From a virus, in IMG/VR virus record IMGVR_UViG_3300021379_001127, positions 1 through 34,130 of that record: a stretch of DNA of 34,130 nucleotides. The stretch is one strand, 5' to 3'. The notes beneath the pieces were generated by a model that saw only the letters and a list, made by a program, of their open reading frames with translations, was not told the DNA's origin and searched no databases. The position numbers and the translations under genes were made by a program. Of this stretch, positions 1 through 6,154 are shown piece after piece; position 1 is the stretch's first letter, and each line of letters opens with the position of its first letter.

Positions 1-11
1 AGGAGGGGTAC
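1..11. repeat. Left copy of 11-bp terminal direct repeat (candidate cos end)
   Basis: The window begins with AGGAGGGGTAC and ends with the same 11 bases (34120-34130). The repeat is G-rich in an otherwise AT-rich genome. It lies about 170 bp upstream of the first gene of the packaging block once the ends are joined, which is where cos sites of lambdoid phages sit. An overlap left by contig circularisation is the alternative, although 11 bp is shorter than usual assembly overlaps. Confidence 0.55.
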
Positions 12-38
12 GGCAATCAGCATGGTACTATGGAAGAA

Positions 39-58
39 CCTAAAACGCTGTTTTTAGG
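39..58 (-). terminator. Hairpin at the left end, possible end-of-operon terminator
   Basis: CCTAAAA (39-45) and TTTTAGG (52-58) are complementary arms around a short loop. The hairpin lies beyond the last recognisable leftward gene, so it could end the long leftward transcript. The stem is AT-rich and the U-run on the exit side is poor, so this is a weak call. A role in cos/packaging is equally possible. Confidence 0.25.
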
Positions 59-99
59 CTAAAAAAGGCAATTATGCATATATTCGCATACATGCACTA

Positions 100-207
100 C
101 TACTTACTTCCTCTCTTGCCTCGTTTGCTTTTGACATTATGGCAATGGTTCTGTCTTCTGTATCTGTCAATAGATGTGAGCAGATTGTGAATAGATATAT
201 AAACCAT
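100..207 (-). CDS. Possible 35-residue basic peptide
   Basis: This small ORF begins at an ATG that overlaps the stop of a 12-codon ORF (207-245) in a TAATG junction. That 12-codon ORF itself begins in a TAATG junction with the stop of the MazG-like gene. Two successive TAATG junctions are the main support, because the phage uses this junction repeatedly between real genes. The peptide is rich in Arg and Lys towards its end and has no recognisable domain. It could be chance, and no function is proposed. Confidence 0.3.
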   Translation of the reverse strand: MVYISIHNLLTSIDRYRRQNHCHNVKSKRGKRGSK

Positions 208-244
208 TAAGCAGCATAGTACATAACCCAGCCACCAAGAGACA

Positions 245-601
245 TTACTCTTCATTGTTTAGTTTCTTATCTAGCTCAATTTGGTCGGCTCTTGATAGAT
301 CGCTATACTTTACAAATAATCCATCCTTTAGCATACCTTTGCGATCTTTGATCTCTTCATAGGCATAATGTAGGCACTCCCCTAGAGTCATGTTCTTTGA
401 TGCTGCCAGGCCCACCAAACAAACTAATGTGTCACCTATGGCATCCATCAATAATTCATCGTTCTGTTTGTTTAATGCTTGAGCTATCTCACCAAACTCT
501 TCTGCTGTTTTCATAAAGGCATCTTTAGAAGTCGATTGATCCAGGCCTCTAACCTTTCGCCAAGTGATTACATTCTTTTCTAATTGATTTAAATCGTACA
601 T
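245..601 (-). CDS. MazG-like nucleotide pyrophosphohydrolase
   Basis: The 118-residue product carries the all-alpha NTP pyrophosphohydrolase signature: EEFGE at residues 34-38 and DAIGD at 53-57, the ExxE and ExxD pairs that bind Mg2+ in MazG/dUTPase-type enzymes. Such enzymes hydrolyse NTPs or dNTPs to the monophosphate and PPi. Phage versions can alter nucleotide pools or (p)ppGpp-linked signalling in the infected cell. The start at 601 is chosen over an upstream ATG at 640 because it follows a perfect AAAGGACTAAT site and because the upstream codons fall in a long hairpin (624-683). It is the last substantial gene of the leftward transcript. The family call is firm; the substrate is unknown. 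Confidence 0.8.
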   Translation of the reverse strand: MYDLNQLEKNVITWRKVRGLDQSTSKDAFMKTAEEFGEIAQALNKQNDELLMDAIGDTLVCLVGLAASKNMTLGECLHYAYEEIKDRKGMLKDGLFVKYSDLSRADQIELDKKLNNEE

Positions 602-623
602 ATTAGTCCTTTGTTTAAAATAA

Positions 624-683
624 TAACCCTTGACTGCCATTTATTTAATTAGAGAGAGGGCATATGTCGGCAGCCAAGGGTTA
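624..683 (-). terminator. Long-stem intergenic hairpin between endolysin and MazG genes
   Basis: Arms 669-683 and 624-638 are complementary over 15 positions; the single difference is a G-U wobble in the minus-strand RNA. They enclose a 30-nt loop and are followed by a U-rich run. The hairpin lies directly after the endolysin gene stop and before the MazG-like ribosome binding site. It could be a leaky terminator or an RNase III-type processing site. The loop is long for an intrinsic terminator. Confidence 0.55.
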
Positions 684-686
684 AAA

Positions 687-1124
687 CTATGGGTTAAAAT
701 AAGTTGTTTTGTTCACATAATAATCCGAATGAATCTCAATGTGACACCAGGATGGTGTATAATCAAAGTTTTCCACCCTGGAAAGATTAAAATCTGAATC
801 AAACCTTTTGATGATCTCTTGAAGGTTCTCTATATCACCACTCCAAGGCTTTAAATCAAAAGCAAACCATTGTTTGTGCCTTGATCTTTTAGCGCCAATG
901 GGGCAGTTATAAGGACGTACACCAGAGTATTTGTAATTTCCACCCATGTGCCAATCATTGATTCTGATTGCATCATCATAGGCGCTTGAGTATTCTTCTC
1001 TTATTCTATCAAGATTATACTTGACTATCTCTGGTAACAATGCCCAACATTTATCTTCTCCAATGATCTCAAATAGCTCTGGAGATACTAGCTCTTCAAT
1101 ACTGAAATATTTGCATTTATACAT
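687..1124 (-). CDS. M15-family (Hedgehog/DD-peptidase fold) peptidase, probable endolysin
   Basis: The 145-residue protein shows the zinc-peptidase signature of the M15 family: S81-x-H83-x6-D90 (the SxHxxGxAxD block, with Trp where Gly is usual) and a C-terminal W126-C-H128-I-E block. H83, D90 and H128 would be the Zn2+ ligands. M15 enzymes such as VanY and phage L-alanyl-D-glutamate peptidases cut cross-link or stem peptides of peptidoglycan, so this is the best lysis-enzyme candidate in the window. There is no signal peptide, so export would need a holin; two tiny membrane proteins lie immediately upstream. A good AAAGGACTATA site precedes the ATG. The odd Trp in the signature and the lack of any other lysin support a diverged but functional enzyme. 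Confidence 0.7.
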   Translation of the reverse strand: MYKCKYFSIEELVSPELFEIIGEDKCWALLPEIVKYNLDRIREEYSSAYDDAIRINDWHMGGNYKYSGVRPYNCPIGAKRSRHKQWFAFDLKPWSGDIENLQEIIKRFDSDFNLSRVENFDYTPSWCHIEIHSDYYVNKTTYFNP

Positions 1125-1147
1125 TATAGTCCTTTATTTTTTATTCT

Positions 1148-1264
1148 CTATTTTCTTTTTTCTTCAAATTGTCTATAATCTGTATTTTGATGGATCTTGT
1201 AAAAACCAAACAACCATACAGATGATAATAAGGCCAATGAAATCGAGCAAATTATATAAATCAT
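1148..1264 (-). CDS. 38-residue single-span membrane protein (holin-type candidate)
   Basis: This very small ORF starts at an ATG preceded by two purine-rich sites (AAAGGACTAA and AAAGGAC). Residues 2-21 form a hydrophobic segment (IYIICSISLALLSSVWLFGF) followed by a charged cytoplasmic-type tail rich in Lys, Arg, Gln and Glu. The stop lies about 20 nt before the endolysin start, inside the same transcript. Position next to a lysin without a signal peptide makes a holin or lysis-accessory role plausible. No family is recognised, so this remains inference. Confidence 0.6.
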   Translation of the reverse strand: MIYIICSISLALLSSVWLFGFYKIHQNTDYRQFEEKRK

Positions 1265-1296
1265 GATTTTGTCCTTTTTAGTCCTTTATAAAAAAT

Positions 1297-1348
1297 GGCG
1301 GCCTGCTTAACAAAAGGACTAAGTAAAATTAAGCACATTAAGGCCGCC
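1297..1348 (-). terminator. GC-rich hairpin with U-run and an anti-RBS loop
   Basis: In the minus-strand RNA, GGCGGCCU (1348-1341) pairs with AGGCCGCC (1304-1297) and GCUUAA (1334-1329) with UUAAGC (1310-1305), with a 6-nt bulge on one side. AUUUUUUAU follows, as in an intrinsic terminator. The loop contains CUUAGUCCUUU, the exact complement of the AAAGGACUAA ribosome binding site that begins about 10 nt after the stem. The hairpin therefore could both terminate and mask translation of the downstream 38-residue membrane protein. Confidence 0.75.
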
Positions 1349-1363
1349 ACCCCTAAAAATAGT

Positions 1364-1471
1364 TTATTTTGAGCCTAATTGTAAAAAAATTGGAATTAAA
1401 AATATACCCAAAAAAATAAAAAAAGCAATTGCATCTATTAGATCTTTTTTATCATCTTCTTCTTCATTCAT
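1364..1471 (-). CDS. 35-residue single-span membrane protein
   Basis: The ORF begins in an ATGA overlap with the stop of the upstream 134-residue gene, the commonest junction type here. The first 11 residues are acidic and charged (MNEEEDDKKDL). The rest is a hydrophobic helix rich in Phe, Ile and Leu ending in GSK. It is a convincing small membrane protein by composition and by translational coupling. It lies just before the strong hairpin at 1297-1348, and with the next small membrane ORF and the endolysin it could form the lysis cassette. No homologue is recognised. Confidence 0.6.
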   Translation of the reverse strand: MNEEEDDKKDLIDAIAFFIFLGIFLIPIFLQLGSK

Positions 1472-1872
1472 TTATTATAACCCTGCTTTTTAAATGCTCC
1501 AATAGTTCCAAATTTCAAATTAGCTATATTTGGCCCACCTTGCAAATAAATTGTTGGCCTGCTGTCTTCTGTCGATTCGTCACGCTTCCAACTTCCATAA
1601 TTATTCATGAAGTAATCATCATGCTGCGCTTTGGTAATGGCTTCTTCTAAGGTGATCTGTGGCATAATTCCATTCTTACTGTGATAACTCATGCAGGTAG
1701 TTTGAAGGCCTTGAGCTACAAATTGCTTGAGATCCATATCTCTAGTGTATTTAGGTCGCTGAGATCCTGCTTTACGCTCACCTTTCCCCTGGCCTGCTAA
1801 ATTAATCTCTCCAAGTAATGCGATGATCTGATCTAGCTTTTCTAATAGCTGTTCCTCTCTATATCCAATCAT
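1468..1872 (-). CDS. Hypothetical protein, paralogue of the gene at 4719-5159
   Basis: The 134-residue protein has an N-terminal helical segment (REEQLLEKLDQIIALLGE), a basic linker, and a C-terminal domain containing LEEAITKAQHDDYFMNNY, RPTIYLQGG and LKFGTIGAFKKQG. The same blocks occur in the same order in the 146-residue product of 4719-5159 (FKEAFEKAKSDKTFMENY, RPTMFFEGH, LEFGTNGEFMKRFKKG), so the two genes are paralogues. They bracket the IbrA/IbrB-like cassette. The start overlaps the stop of the previous gene (ATGA). I do not recognise the family and give no function. Confidence 0.85.
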   Translation of the reverse strand: MIGYREEQLLEKLDQIIALLGEINLAGQGKGERKAGSQRPKYTRDMDLKQFVAQGLQTTCMSYHSKNGIMPQITLEEAITKAQHDDYFMNNYGSWKRDESTEDSRPTIYLQGGPNIANLKFGTIGAFKKQGYNK

Positions 1873-2177
1873 GCTAACTCCGTAAGTAAATAATGAACAG
1901 AAAAAGGTAAATCATCAGAGCTTAATGGATAATTATAATGTTCAATATCATAAATGGATAATGATACATTTTCCCCATTAATCAACGGTTTCTCTTTTAG
2001 TTGATAAGCTACTATTTTTGATGATTCAATAGTTTGATTTTGGATATTTTTTGTTGAATCTTTTTGTAGAATCCAGAAGGTTAATTGTTCTTTGAATTCA
2101 CCAAAAACGAAAGTTTTGCATTCAAAACTCCCATATGCTGTATATTGCCCTTCCATTGCAAATTTAACTTTATACAT
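1869..2177 (-). CDS. Hypothetical protein, tandem paralogue of the next gene
   Basis: This 102-residue protein starts MYKVKF and has GSFE at residues 17-20. Its upstream neighbour (2170-2505) starts MYKVNY and has GSFE at the same position, followed by similar beta-strand-like blocks ending in a segment on Tyr/Phe-Pro. The two are probably an old tandem duplication. The start at 2177 lies within the last codons of the upstream gene, preceded by AAAAAGGATTAAATC. No known domain is seen. Confidence 0.8.
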   Translation of the reverse strand: MYKVKFAMEGQYTAYGSFECKTFVFGEFKEQLTFWILQKDSTKNIQNQTIESSKIVAYQLKEKPLINGENVSLSIYDIEHYNYPLSSDDLPFSVHYLLTELA

Positions 2178-2505
2178 GATTTAATCCTTTTTGTCTAAAA
2201 GCGCTTAACAAATCAAAAGCTTCTTCATAGCGCCTAACTGTCTCATCATTTCCATTTCTGTTTGCGATCACTTCGAAATCAATACAATCCCTTTCGATTG
2301 GGAAATCAAATTCTTTCACATTTAGGTAGATTGTTTTACCATAAACCTCTGGGGCTTTGGATAAATGCAAAATAGATAAAGATTTCTCACCACAAAAATC
2401 CACTATTGTAAAAAACTCATTTTCATTAAATGAGCAGTTTTCTACTTCAAAAGATCCCATTTGAGTAATGTTGTTTTGTCTGAATGTGTAATTAACTTTA
2501 TACAT
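2170..2505 (-). CDS. Hypothetical protein, tandem paralogue of the previous gene
   Basis: The 111-residue product shares the MYKV start, the GSFE block near residue 18 and a late strand-proline pattern with the product of 1869-2177. It has an extra C-terminal helical segment (RRYEEAFDLLSAFRQKG). The ribosome binding site GAGGACTAA is built from the last codons and stop of the IbrB-like gene, so translation of the two is coupled. Its place directly behind ibrB suggests it belongs to the same functional cassette. Function unknown. Confidence 0.8.
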   Translation of the reverse strand: MYKVNYTFRQNNITQMGSFEVENCSFNENEFFTIVDFCGEKSLSILHLSKAPEVYGKTIYLNVKEFDFPIERDCIDFEVIANRNGNDETVRRYEEAFDLLSAFRQKGLNHV

Positions 2506-2508
2506 AAT

Positions 2509-3138
2509 TTAGTCCTCTTTATCATCCCAAGCTTTTGAAAATTCGTGATCTTTGAATAATTCTTGCAATCCCGATATCTGAGCTAATCTCAAAACTTCAT
2601 CTGGATCCATTCCTAATTCTTTGCCAATTTTTTTGTTACTCCAATTGCGTTTTTTTAAATCTACTACAATGTCACTCATCGATTCAACTTTGTGTTTTCC
2701 TCTAGCTCTATTATGCCTTATAGTTGAAGCTACTCTATCATTAATACCTTCTTGAGATTCTCTTATGGTAACAACAGGTAAATAACCATAAACTCTTTTT
2801 TGAATATCTTTACATTCTTTACCTACTCTATTCCTATGGAATCCATCTATTACTTCTCTTGAAGTATCACCATCAATCATTGAAACAATTGGCTGCGTAT
2901 ATCCATCTTGAGAAATTGAATGCCTTAATAATTCCATTTCTGGAGGCGCTACTGAATTTGGATTATAATCATTTGCATGAACTGTCTCATTTTTAACCCA
3001 TAAAACACAATCGACTGGTTCTGTATTAAATGGACTTACTTCATGTAATCCCATTTTTAATTCATTTATAAAATCAACTTTTTCATCAAGTTCTAAATTT
3101 AAAATATGTTCTTGTATTGATTTGATTAGCTCTTTCAT
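2509..3138 (-). CDS. ibrB: IbrB-like ParB-domain protein
   Basis: The 209-residue protein has the ParB/sulfiredoxin-fold core: VHANDYNPN at residues 53-61, SISQDGYTQPIV at 74-85, and the nucleotide/Mg-binding box DGFHRNRVG at 98-106 with RHNRARGKH at 141-149. A C-terminal helix-turn-helix-like stretch (IGKELGMDPDEVLRLAQISGL) follows. This is the architecture of IbrB, described as a co-activator of prophage gene expression in E. coli and always paired with IbrA. The partner gene is directly upstream and overlaps it by 4 nt (ATGA), so the two are co-translated. Whether this copy acts as a CTPase, nuclease or transcription factor cannot be told from sequence. Confidence 0.85.
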   Translation of the reverse strand: MKELIKSIQEHILNLELDEKVDFINELKMGLHEVSPFNTEPVDCVLWVKNETVHANDYNPNSVAPPEMELLRHSISQDGYTQPIVSMIDGDTSREVIDGFHRNRVGKECKDIQKRVYGYLPVVTIRESQEGINDRVASTIRHNRARGKHKVESMSDIVVDLKKRNWSNKKIGKELGMDPDEVLRLAQISGLQELFKDHEFSKAWDDKED

Positions 3139-4361
3139 TTTTTGTCCTTTTGTAGATATTTTTCTTCTTGTCTTTTTTTCTTTTTAAACTCTAAATATTT
3201 CTTATATGCAGTTGTTTTTTGTTGAGTAAAACCTAATCCTTTACACCAATAATCATTCCTTAATAACGATTTACAAACCCTTTTCCATGATGGAGCCAAT
3301 TTTTTTGATTCTAAAACTTGCGGAGCCTCATCTGGTATCCCATTTGGATAACCTCTAGATTCCCACCATTTTTCAAATGTGTAAATTTTATTCAAATAAT
3401 GTTCTTTTGTAACATCTGGAATTGAATTTAAAAACAATTCAGCAAAAGATCGCCAAGTATGGCCTTCTGGTTTTTTTATAGAATTATAACCTGTTATTGA
3501 TCCAGATTCGTTTATATATAAAGCGCCCGAATTTGCTCCATTTACTCTTGCTACTACTTTGGCCCATGTCTCTGGTTCTATTAAATGAAACAACCACAAA
3601 CCTCTTCTTTGATCATCTCCATATGGTTGGCAGATTCTTTGTTGGTGAATCGAAAGACCTGCTTTGTGCATCATGTCATACAATTTATTATATGACTTAT
3701 CTGTGAATTTCGCATGATAAATCCATATGTCTTCTGTTCTCCAATCATATATGGGATAAAAATTATAAACACTATCAGTAACTTTTGTTGTGTAACATAG
3801 GTCATCTTTTCTTTCTTTTACTTTACTTGTAATAGTCCTATATCGATTTAAAGATTCATCACTTCTTATACCAACAAAGCAAGCAGTTTCTTTGCCATTT
3901 GCGTACCATTCTCCGAATTCTGGTACAAATTCTTCAAACTCCATCCCTTTTTGAAAAAATGGAAAATAATTTAAATCTGTAATAGCCCATTCTGGAGGCT
4001 GCCTAATCCACTCTTCTTTTACTTTTTCATCCCAACAAATCCAAAAAGGTTCATATACTGATACTGCATTTCTCAAATGTATAGGAAGACAAACCCAATA
4101 TAAATCTATATACTCCTTATATTCATTTAAAATTTCAGTCATGTGTTGAATAGTCAATTTATATTGCCCTTCTAAATCAACTACTAACACTCCAATTTTT
4201 GTGTTTCTTTTTATTGCCTCTTCCATCGTTAAATGGAGCATTGTTGTCGAATCTTTACCACCAGAATATGATAAATAAATTTTCTCAAAATTATCAAAAG
4301 CATATTCAATCCGTTGTTTTGATGCTTCATGTACATTTATTTCTAATCTATTCTTCGGCAT
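3135..4361 (-). CDS. ibrA: IbrA-like PAPS reductase/ATP-pyrophosphatase family protein (DUF3440)
   Basis: The 408-residue protein opens with the PP-loop SGGKDS (residues 33-38) of the adenine nucleotide alpha-hydrolase superfamily, which binds ATP or PAPS and adenylates substrates or handles sulfur. Blocks such as VVDLEGQYKLTIQHM, IRQPPEWAITDLNYFPFF and CQPYGDDQRRGLW match my memory of the E. coli IbrA/DUF3440 family. The full length agrees with that family and the C-terminus is Lys-rich. It overlaps ibrB by 4 nt downstream and the 123-residue gene by 14 nt upstream. Related PP-loop proteins (DndC) work in DNA phosphorothioation, so a DNA-modifying or anti-defence role is possible but is inference. 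Confidence 0.9.
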   Translation of the reverse strand: MPKNRLEINVHEASKQRIEYAFDNFEKIYLSYSGGKDSTTMLHLTMEEAIKRNTKIGVLVVDLEGQYKLTIQHMTEILNEYKEYIDLYWVCLPIHLRNAVSVYEPFWICWDEKVKEEWIRQPPEWAITDLNYFPFFQKGMEFEEFVPEFGEWYANGKETACFVGIRSDESLNRYRTITSKVKERKDDLCYTTKVTDSVYNFYPIYDWRTEDIWIYHAKFTDKSYNKLYDMMHKAGLSIHQQRICQPYGDDQRRGLWLFHLIEPETWAKVVARVNGANSGALYINESGSITGYNSIKKPEGHTWRSFAELFLNSIPDVTKEHYLNKIYTFEKWWESRGYPNGIPDEAPQVLESKKLAPSWKRVCKSLLRNDYWCKGLGFTQQKTTAYKKYLEFKKKKRQEEKYLQKDKK

Positions 4362-4719
4362 ACATTGACTCCCAACATAAAAGCACTTTTTCTGCTATTT
4401 TATTAGCATTCTCTCTAACTTCTTTGTCTAAACTTGACCAACAATCCATTGTAACTGTTGATGGAACACCACCATAAATACAACAAGCTGCTTGACCTAT
4501 ATAAGCTATTCTATTCATTGATTTATTTGATAAATTATGTTCGCAAGAATATCTCCATTCATTTATGACTCTAAACATATAGTCTTCACAAATTCTAGAA
4601 TTCTCAAATAATTCAAATACTTTGTTTTCTAAATCAACTCTATTCTTTCCAGAAATATTGTCATAAAAACCATTTTTATGGTCTTCCCACAAGTTCCAAG
4701 GATGATATACTTGTTCCAT
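4348..4719 (-). CDS. Hypothetical protein of the IbrA/IbrB cassette
   Basis: This 123-residue protein is rich in Trp and Cys. It has a central block MNRIAYIGQAACCIYGGVPS followed by a helix KEVRENANKIAEKVLLCWESM. It is joined to its neighbours by a TAATG junction upstream and a 14-nt overlap with ibrA downstream, which implies obligate co-expression. I associate such a small helical protein with ibrAB-type operons in other phages, but only from memory and without a name. It could be a third subunit or a substrate-side partner. No catalytic motif is seen. Confidence 0.8.
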   Translation of the reverse strand: MEQVYHPWNLWEDHKNGFYDNISGKNRVDLENKVFELFENSRICEDYMFRVINEWRYSCEHNLSNKSMNRIAYIGQAACCIYGGVPSTVTMDCWSSLDKEVRENANKIAEKVLLCWESMYAEE

Positions 4720-5159
4720 TATTTAGCCCCTTTTTTAAATCTTTTCATAAATTCGCCATTAGTTCCAAATTCCAAGTGATTTAATCCCCACTTGTGACCT
4801 TCAAAAAACATTGTAGGCCTTTTAAATTTATCACCCTTAATCCAAAGGTTATAATTCTCCATAAATGTTTTATCTGATTTAGCCTTTTCAAATGCTTCTT
4901 TAAATGTTACCTGGGTTTTATTATCAAATCCCTTTTTCTCTAATTTAGAGTTAATTCCTTTTTCAGCTACTTTCCAAGACTTCTCCATGAAAACTTCAAA
5001 TGAATCCGATGGATCCCACTTTTCTCTTTTTGGTTTACTCGGCGCCAAATTTGATGGATTGTTTTGATTACCTTGTAGCAATGTTATTGCTTCAAATAAT
5101 GTGTTTAGTTTATCATCGAGAGGCAATTCATGCCACTCTTCTTTTTTAATATTAAGCAT
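4719..5159 (-). CDS. Hypothetical protein, paralogue of the gene at 1468-1872
   Basis: This 146-residue protein is the first gene after the structured RNA region. It starts at an ATG preceded by AAAAGGACTAATTA. A helical N-terminus (LDDKLNTLFEAITLLQG) leads through a Pro/Lys linker into a domain shared with the 1468-1872 product (FKEAFEKAKSDKTFMENY, RPTMFFEGH, LEFGTNGEFMKRFKKG). The two paralogues form the first and last parts of the ibrAB cassette, so both may contact the same partner. Function unknown. Confidence 0.85.
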   Translation of the reverse strand: MLNIKKEEWHELPLDDKLNTLFEAITLLQGNQNNPSNLAPSKPKREKWDPSDSFEVFMEKSWKVAEKGINSKLEKKGFDNKTQVTFKEAFEKAKSDKTFMENYNLWIKGDKFKRPTMFFEGHKWGLNHLEFGTNGEFMKRFKKGAK

Positions 5160-5195
5160 TAATTAGTCCTTTTGCTTACATAAATGTTTAGAAGT

Positions 5196-5381
5196 AAATT
5201 TTACCTTACTTAAATCCTAGAAGATACAAACACTGCGAATAAGCTTCGGAAGGGCGCTTGTAAAGCGGCAGCCCTTTCGGAGTTTATACCGTAGTGACTG
5301 TATATTTCTTTCTCGCTACACGAGAAATATCCAGCCCCTGGGCATAAGTCCTAAAGAACTTAAGGATCTTTGGTAAAATTT
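5196..5381 (-). ncRNA. Candidate structured RNA with closing stem and branched interior
   Basis: The 235-nt gap between genes holds nested complementary arms in the minus-strand RNA. P1 pairs 5381-5372 with 5205-5196, 10 of 10. P2 pairs 5369-5363 with 5218-5212, 7 pairs with one G-U. P3 is a 7-pair hairpin (5362-5356 with 5351-5345) with a UUUA loop. P4 is 7 of 7 (5327-5321 with 5315-5309). P5 pairs 5303-5293 with 5234-5224, 10 of 11. P6 is a 5+5 bp hairpin (5276-5272/5254-5250 and 5267-5263/5259-5255) with a UAC loop. All nest without conflict. It is not a tRNA or any class I can name. It lies directly upstream of the ibrAB cassette, so it could be a leader element or a free RNA. Confidence 0.7.
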
Positions 5382-5394
5382 AAATTTTTAAATC

Positions 5395-5778
5395 TCATAT
5401 TTCAAGTCCCCTTTTTGAAAAATCTAATATTCTTGTTTGAGTTACTTTAGCCCATTGATCTACTTGATTTGTGATGCTATAAATTAGGTCATTTCGGCTA
5501 AACTTTGGTTTGTCTAGGTAGCTCAATAATTGGCTTTCCAGGTCGTGAAATTGCTCATCAGTAATGAAAAAATAGTAGCTCATATAGTAAGATCTTAATC
5601 TCAATAAGTAGCTTCTCATCACTTTAAACCATCTATCTGGATGATCATTATAGAGCTTTTCTAGTAAGATTGGATCTCTCGATACTTCCATTTGGAAGGT
5701 GTTATTTGATGTAATTCTGTGGTTCATTTGAAAGATTAATTCTTCAATAATCTCTAAACTTCGGCGCCGATCTTCCAT
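5395..5778 (-). CDS. Hypothetical protein, helical
   Basis: The start at 5778 is chosen because it lies right after the stop of the upstream gene (TAATATG); an ATG-initiated extension to 5844 would overlap that gene by 65 nt. The 127-residue product is helical and rich in Arg, Tyr and Leu (RRRSLEIIEELIFQMNH, YLLRLRSYYMSYYFF). It has no motif I recognise. It is the last gene before the structured RNA at 5196-5381. Confidence 0.7.
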   Translation of the reverse strand: MEDRRRSLEIIEELIFQMNHRITSNNTFQMEVSRDPILLEKLYNDHPDRWFKVMRSYLLRLRSYYMSYYFFITDEQFHDLESQLLSYLDKPKFSRNDLIYSITNQVDQWAKVTQTRILDFSKRGLEI

Positions 5779-5779
5779 A

Positions 5780-6154
5780 TTAATACTCCAAAACCTCACC
5801 TTTGCCAATGTATTTTTTAAAATGTGTCCACTCGCCTCCTTCACCTTTTAGAGCAAACTTAGAGCCTTCTTTGGTGGTCATGCCTACTGTAAATGTAGCT
5901 CCCTGCCAAAGCCAAGCTAATAATAAAGCTAATGGAATCCCTATCATGGTCAAGGCTAAAATAATAATGATCAGCTTTTGTCCAGTTGTTTTGCCATTCT
6001 CTTTATGGATTAATTTGATGCTCTTAAAGTCTTTGGGCATATTATATTTTTCAACTTTTAACAAATTGACTGATATTGATATAGTTGAACCACCTAATAA
6101 ACTTGAGTAAACTATCGCTTTTTTACCTTCGTAAATACCATCTAATACTTTCAT
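5780..6154 (-). CDS. Membrane protein with one or two hydrophobic segments, unknown function
   Basis: The start at 6154 overlaps the upstream stop in an ATGA junction and follows AAAGGAAAAAGAA, so it is preferred over an ATG at 6181. The 124-residue product has a soluble N-terminus of about 60 residues, a long hydrophobic stretch (LIIIILALTMIGIPLALLLA and a following Trp-rich part), then a Gly/Glu-rich C-terminus. This could be one long span or a helical hairpin. It might be a membrane-active moron, a superinfection-exclusion factor or a holin, but nothing decides between these. Confidence 0.75.
   Translation of the reverse strand: MKVLDGIYEGKKAIVYSSLLGGSTISISVNLLKVEKYNMPKDFKSIKLIHKENGKTTGQKLIIIILALTMIGIPLALLLAWLWQGATFTVGMTTKEGSKFALKGEGGEWTHFKKYIGKGEVLEY

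Noticed and set aside
1021-1266. Plus-strand ORFs such as this one and those at 3497-3706, 12572-12925, 13322-13720 and 32500-32781
   Set aside because: They lie opposite well-supported minus-strand genes, lack the AAAGGACTAA-type SD and have no recognisable domains.
1312-1323. AAAAGGACTAAG on the plus strand as the RBS of a rightward gene
   Set aside because: No ATG follows at a usable distance and no plus-strand ORF begins there; the string is better read as the anti-RBS loop of the minus-strand hairpin.
5316-5347. Nine-codon leader ORF (MPRGWIFLV) after an AGGACTT site inside the structured RNA
   Set aside because: Its AGGA and ATG form the 3' arm of hairpin P3, the peptide is too short to judge, and no attenuation pattern is evident.
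5196-5381. Group I intron or tRNA-like element
   Set aside because: I cannot find the conserved group I core strings or a cloverleaf with anticodon and CCA-end geometry, and the element does not split a gene.
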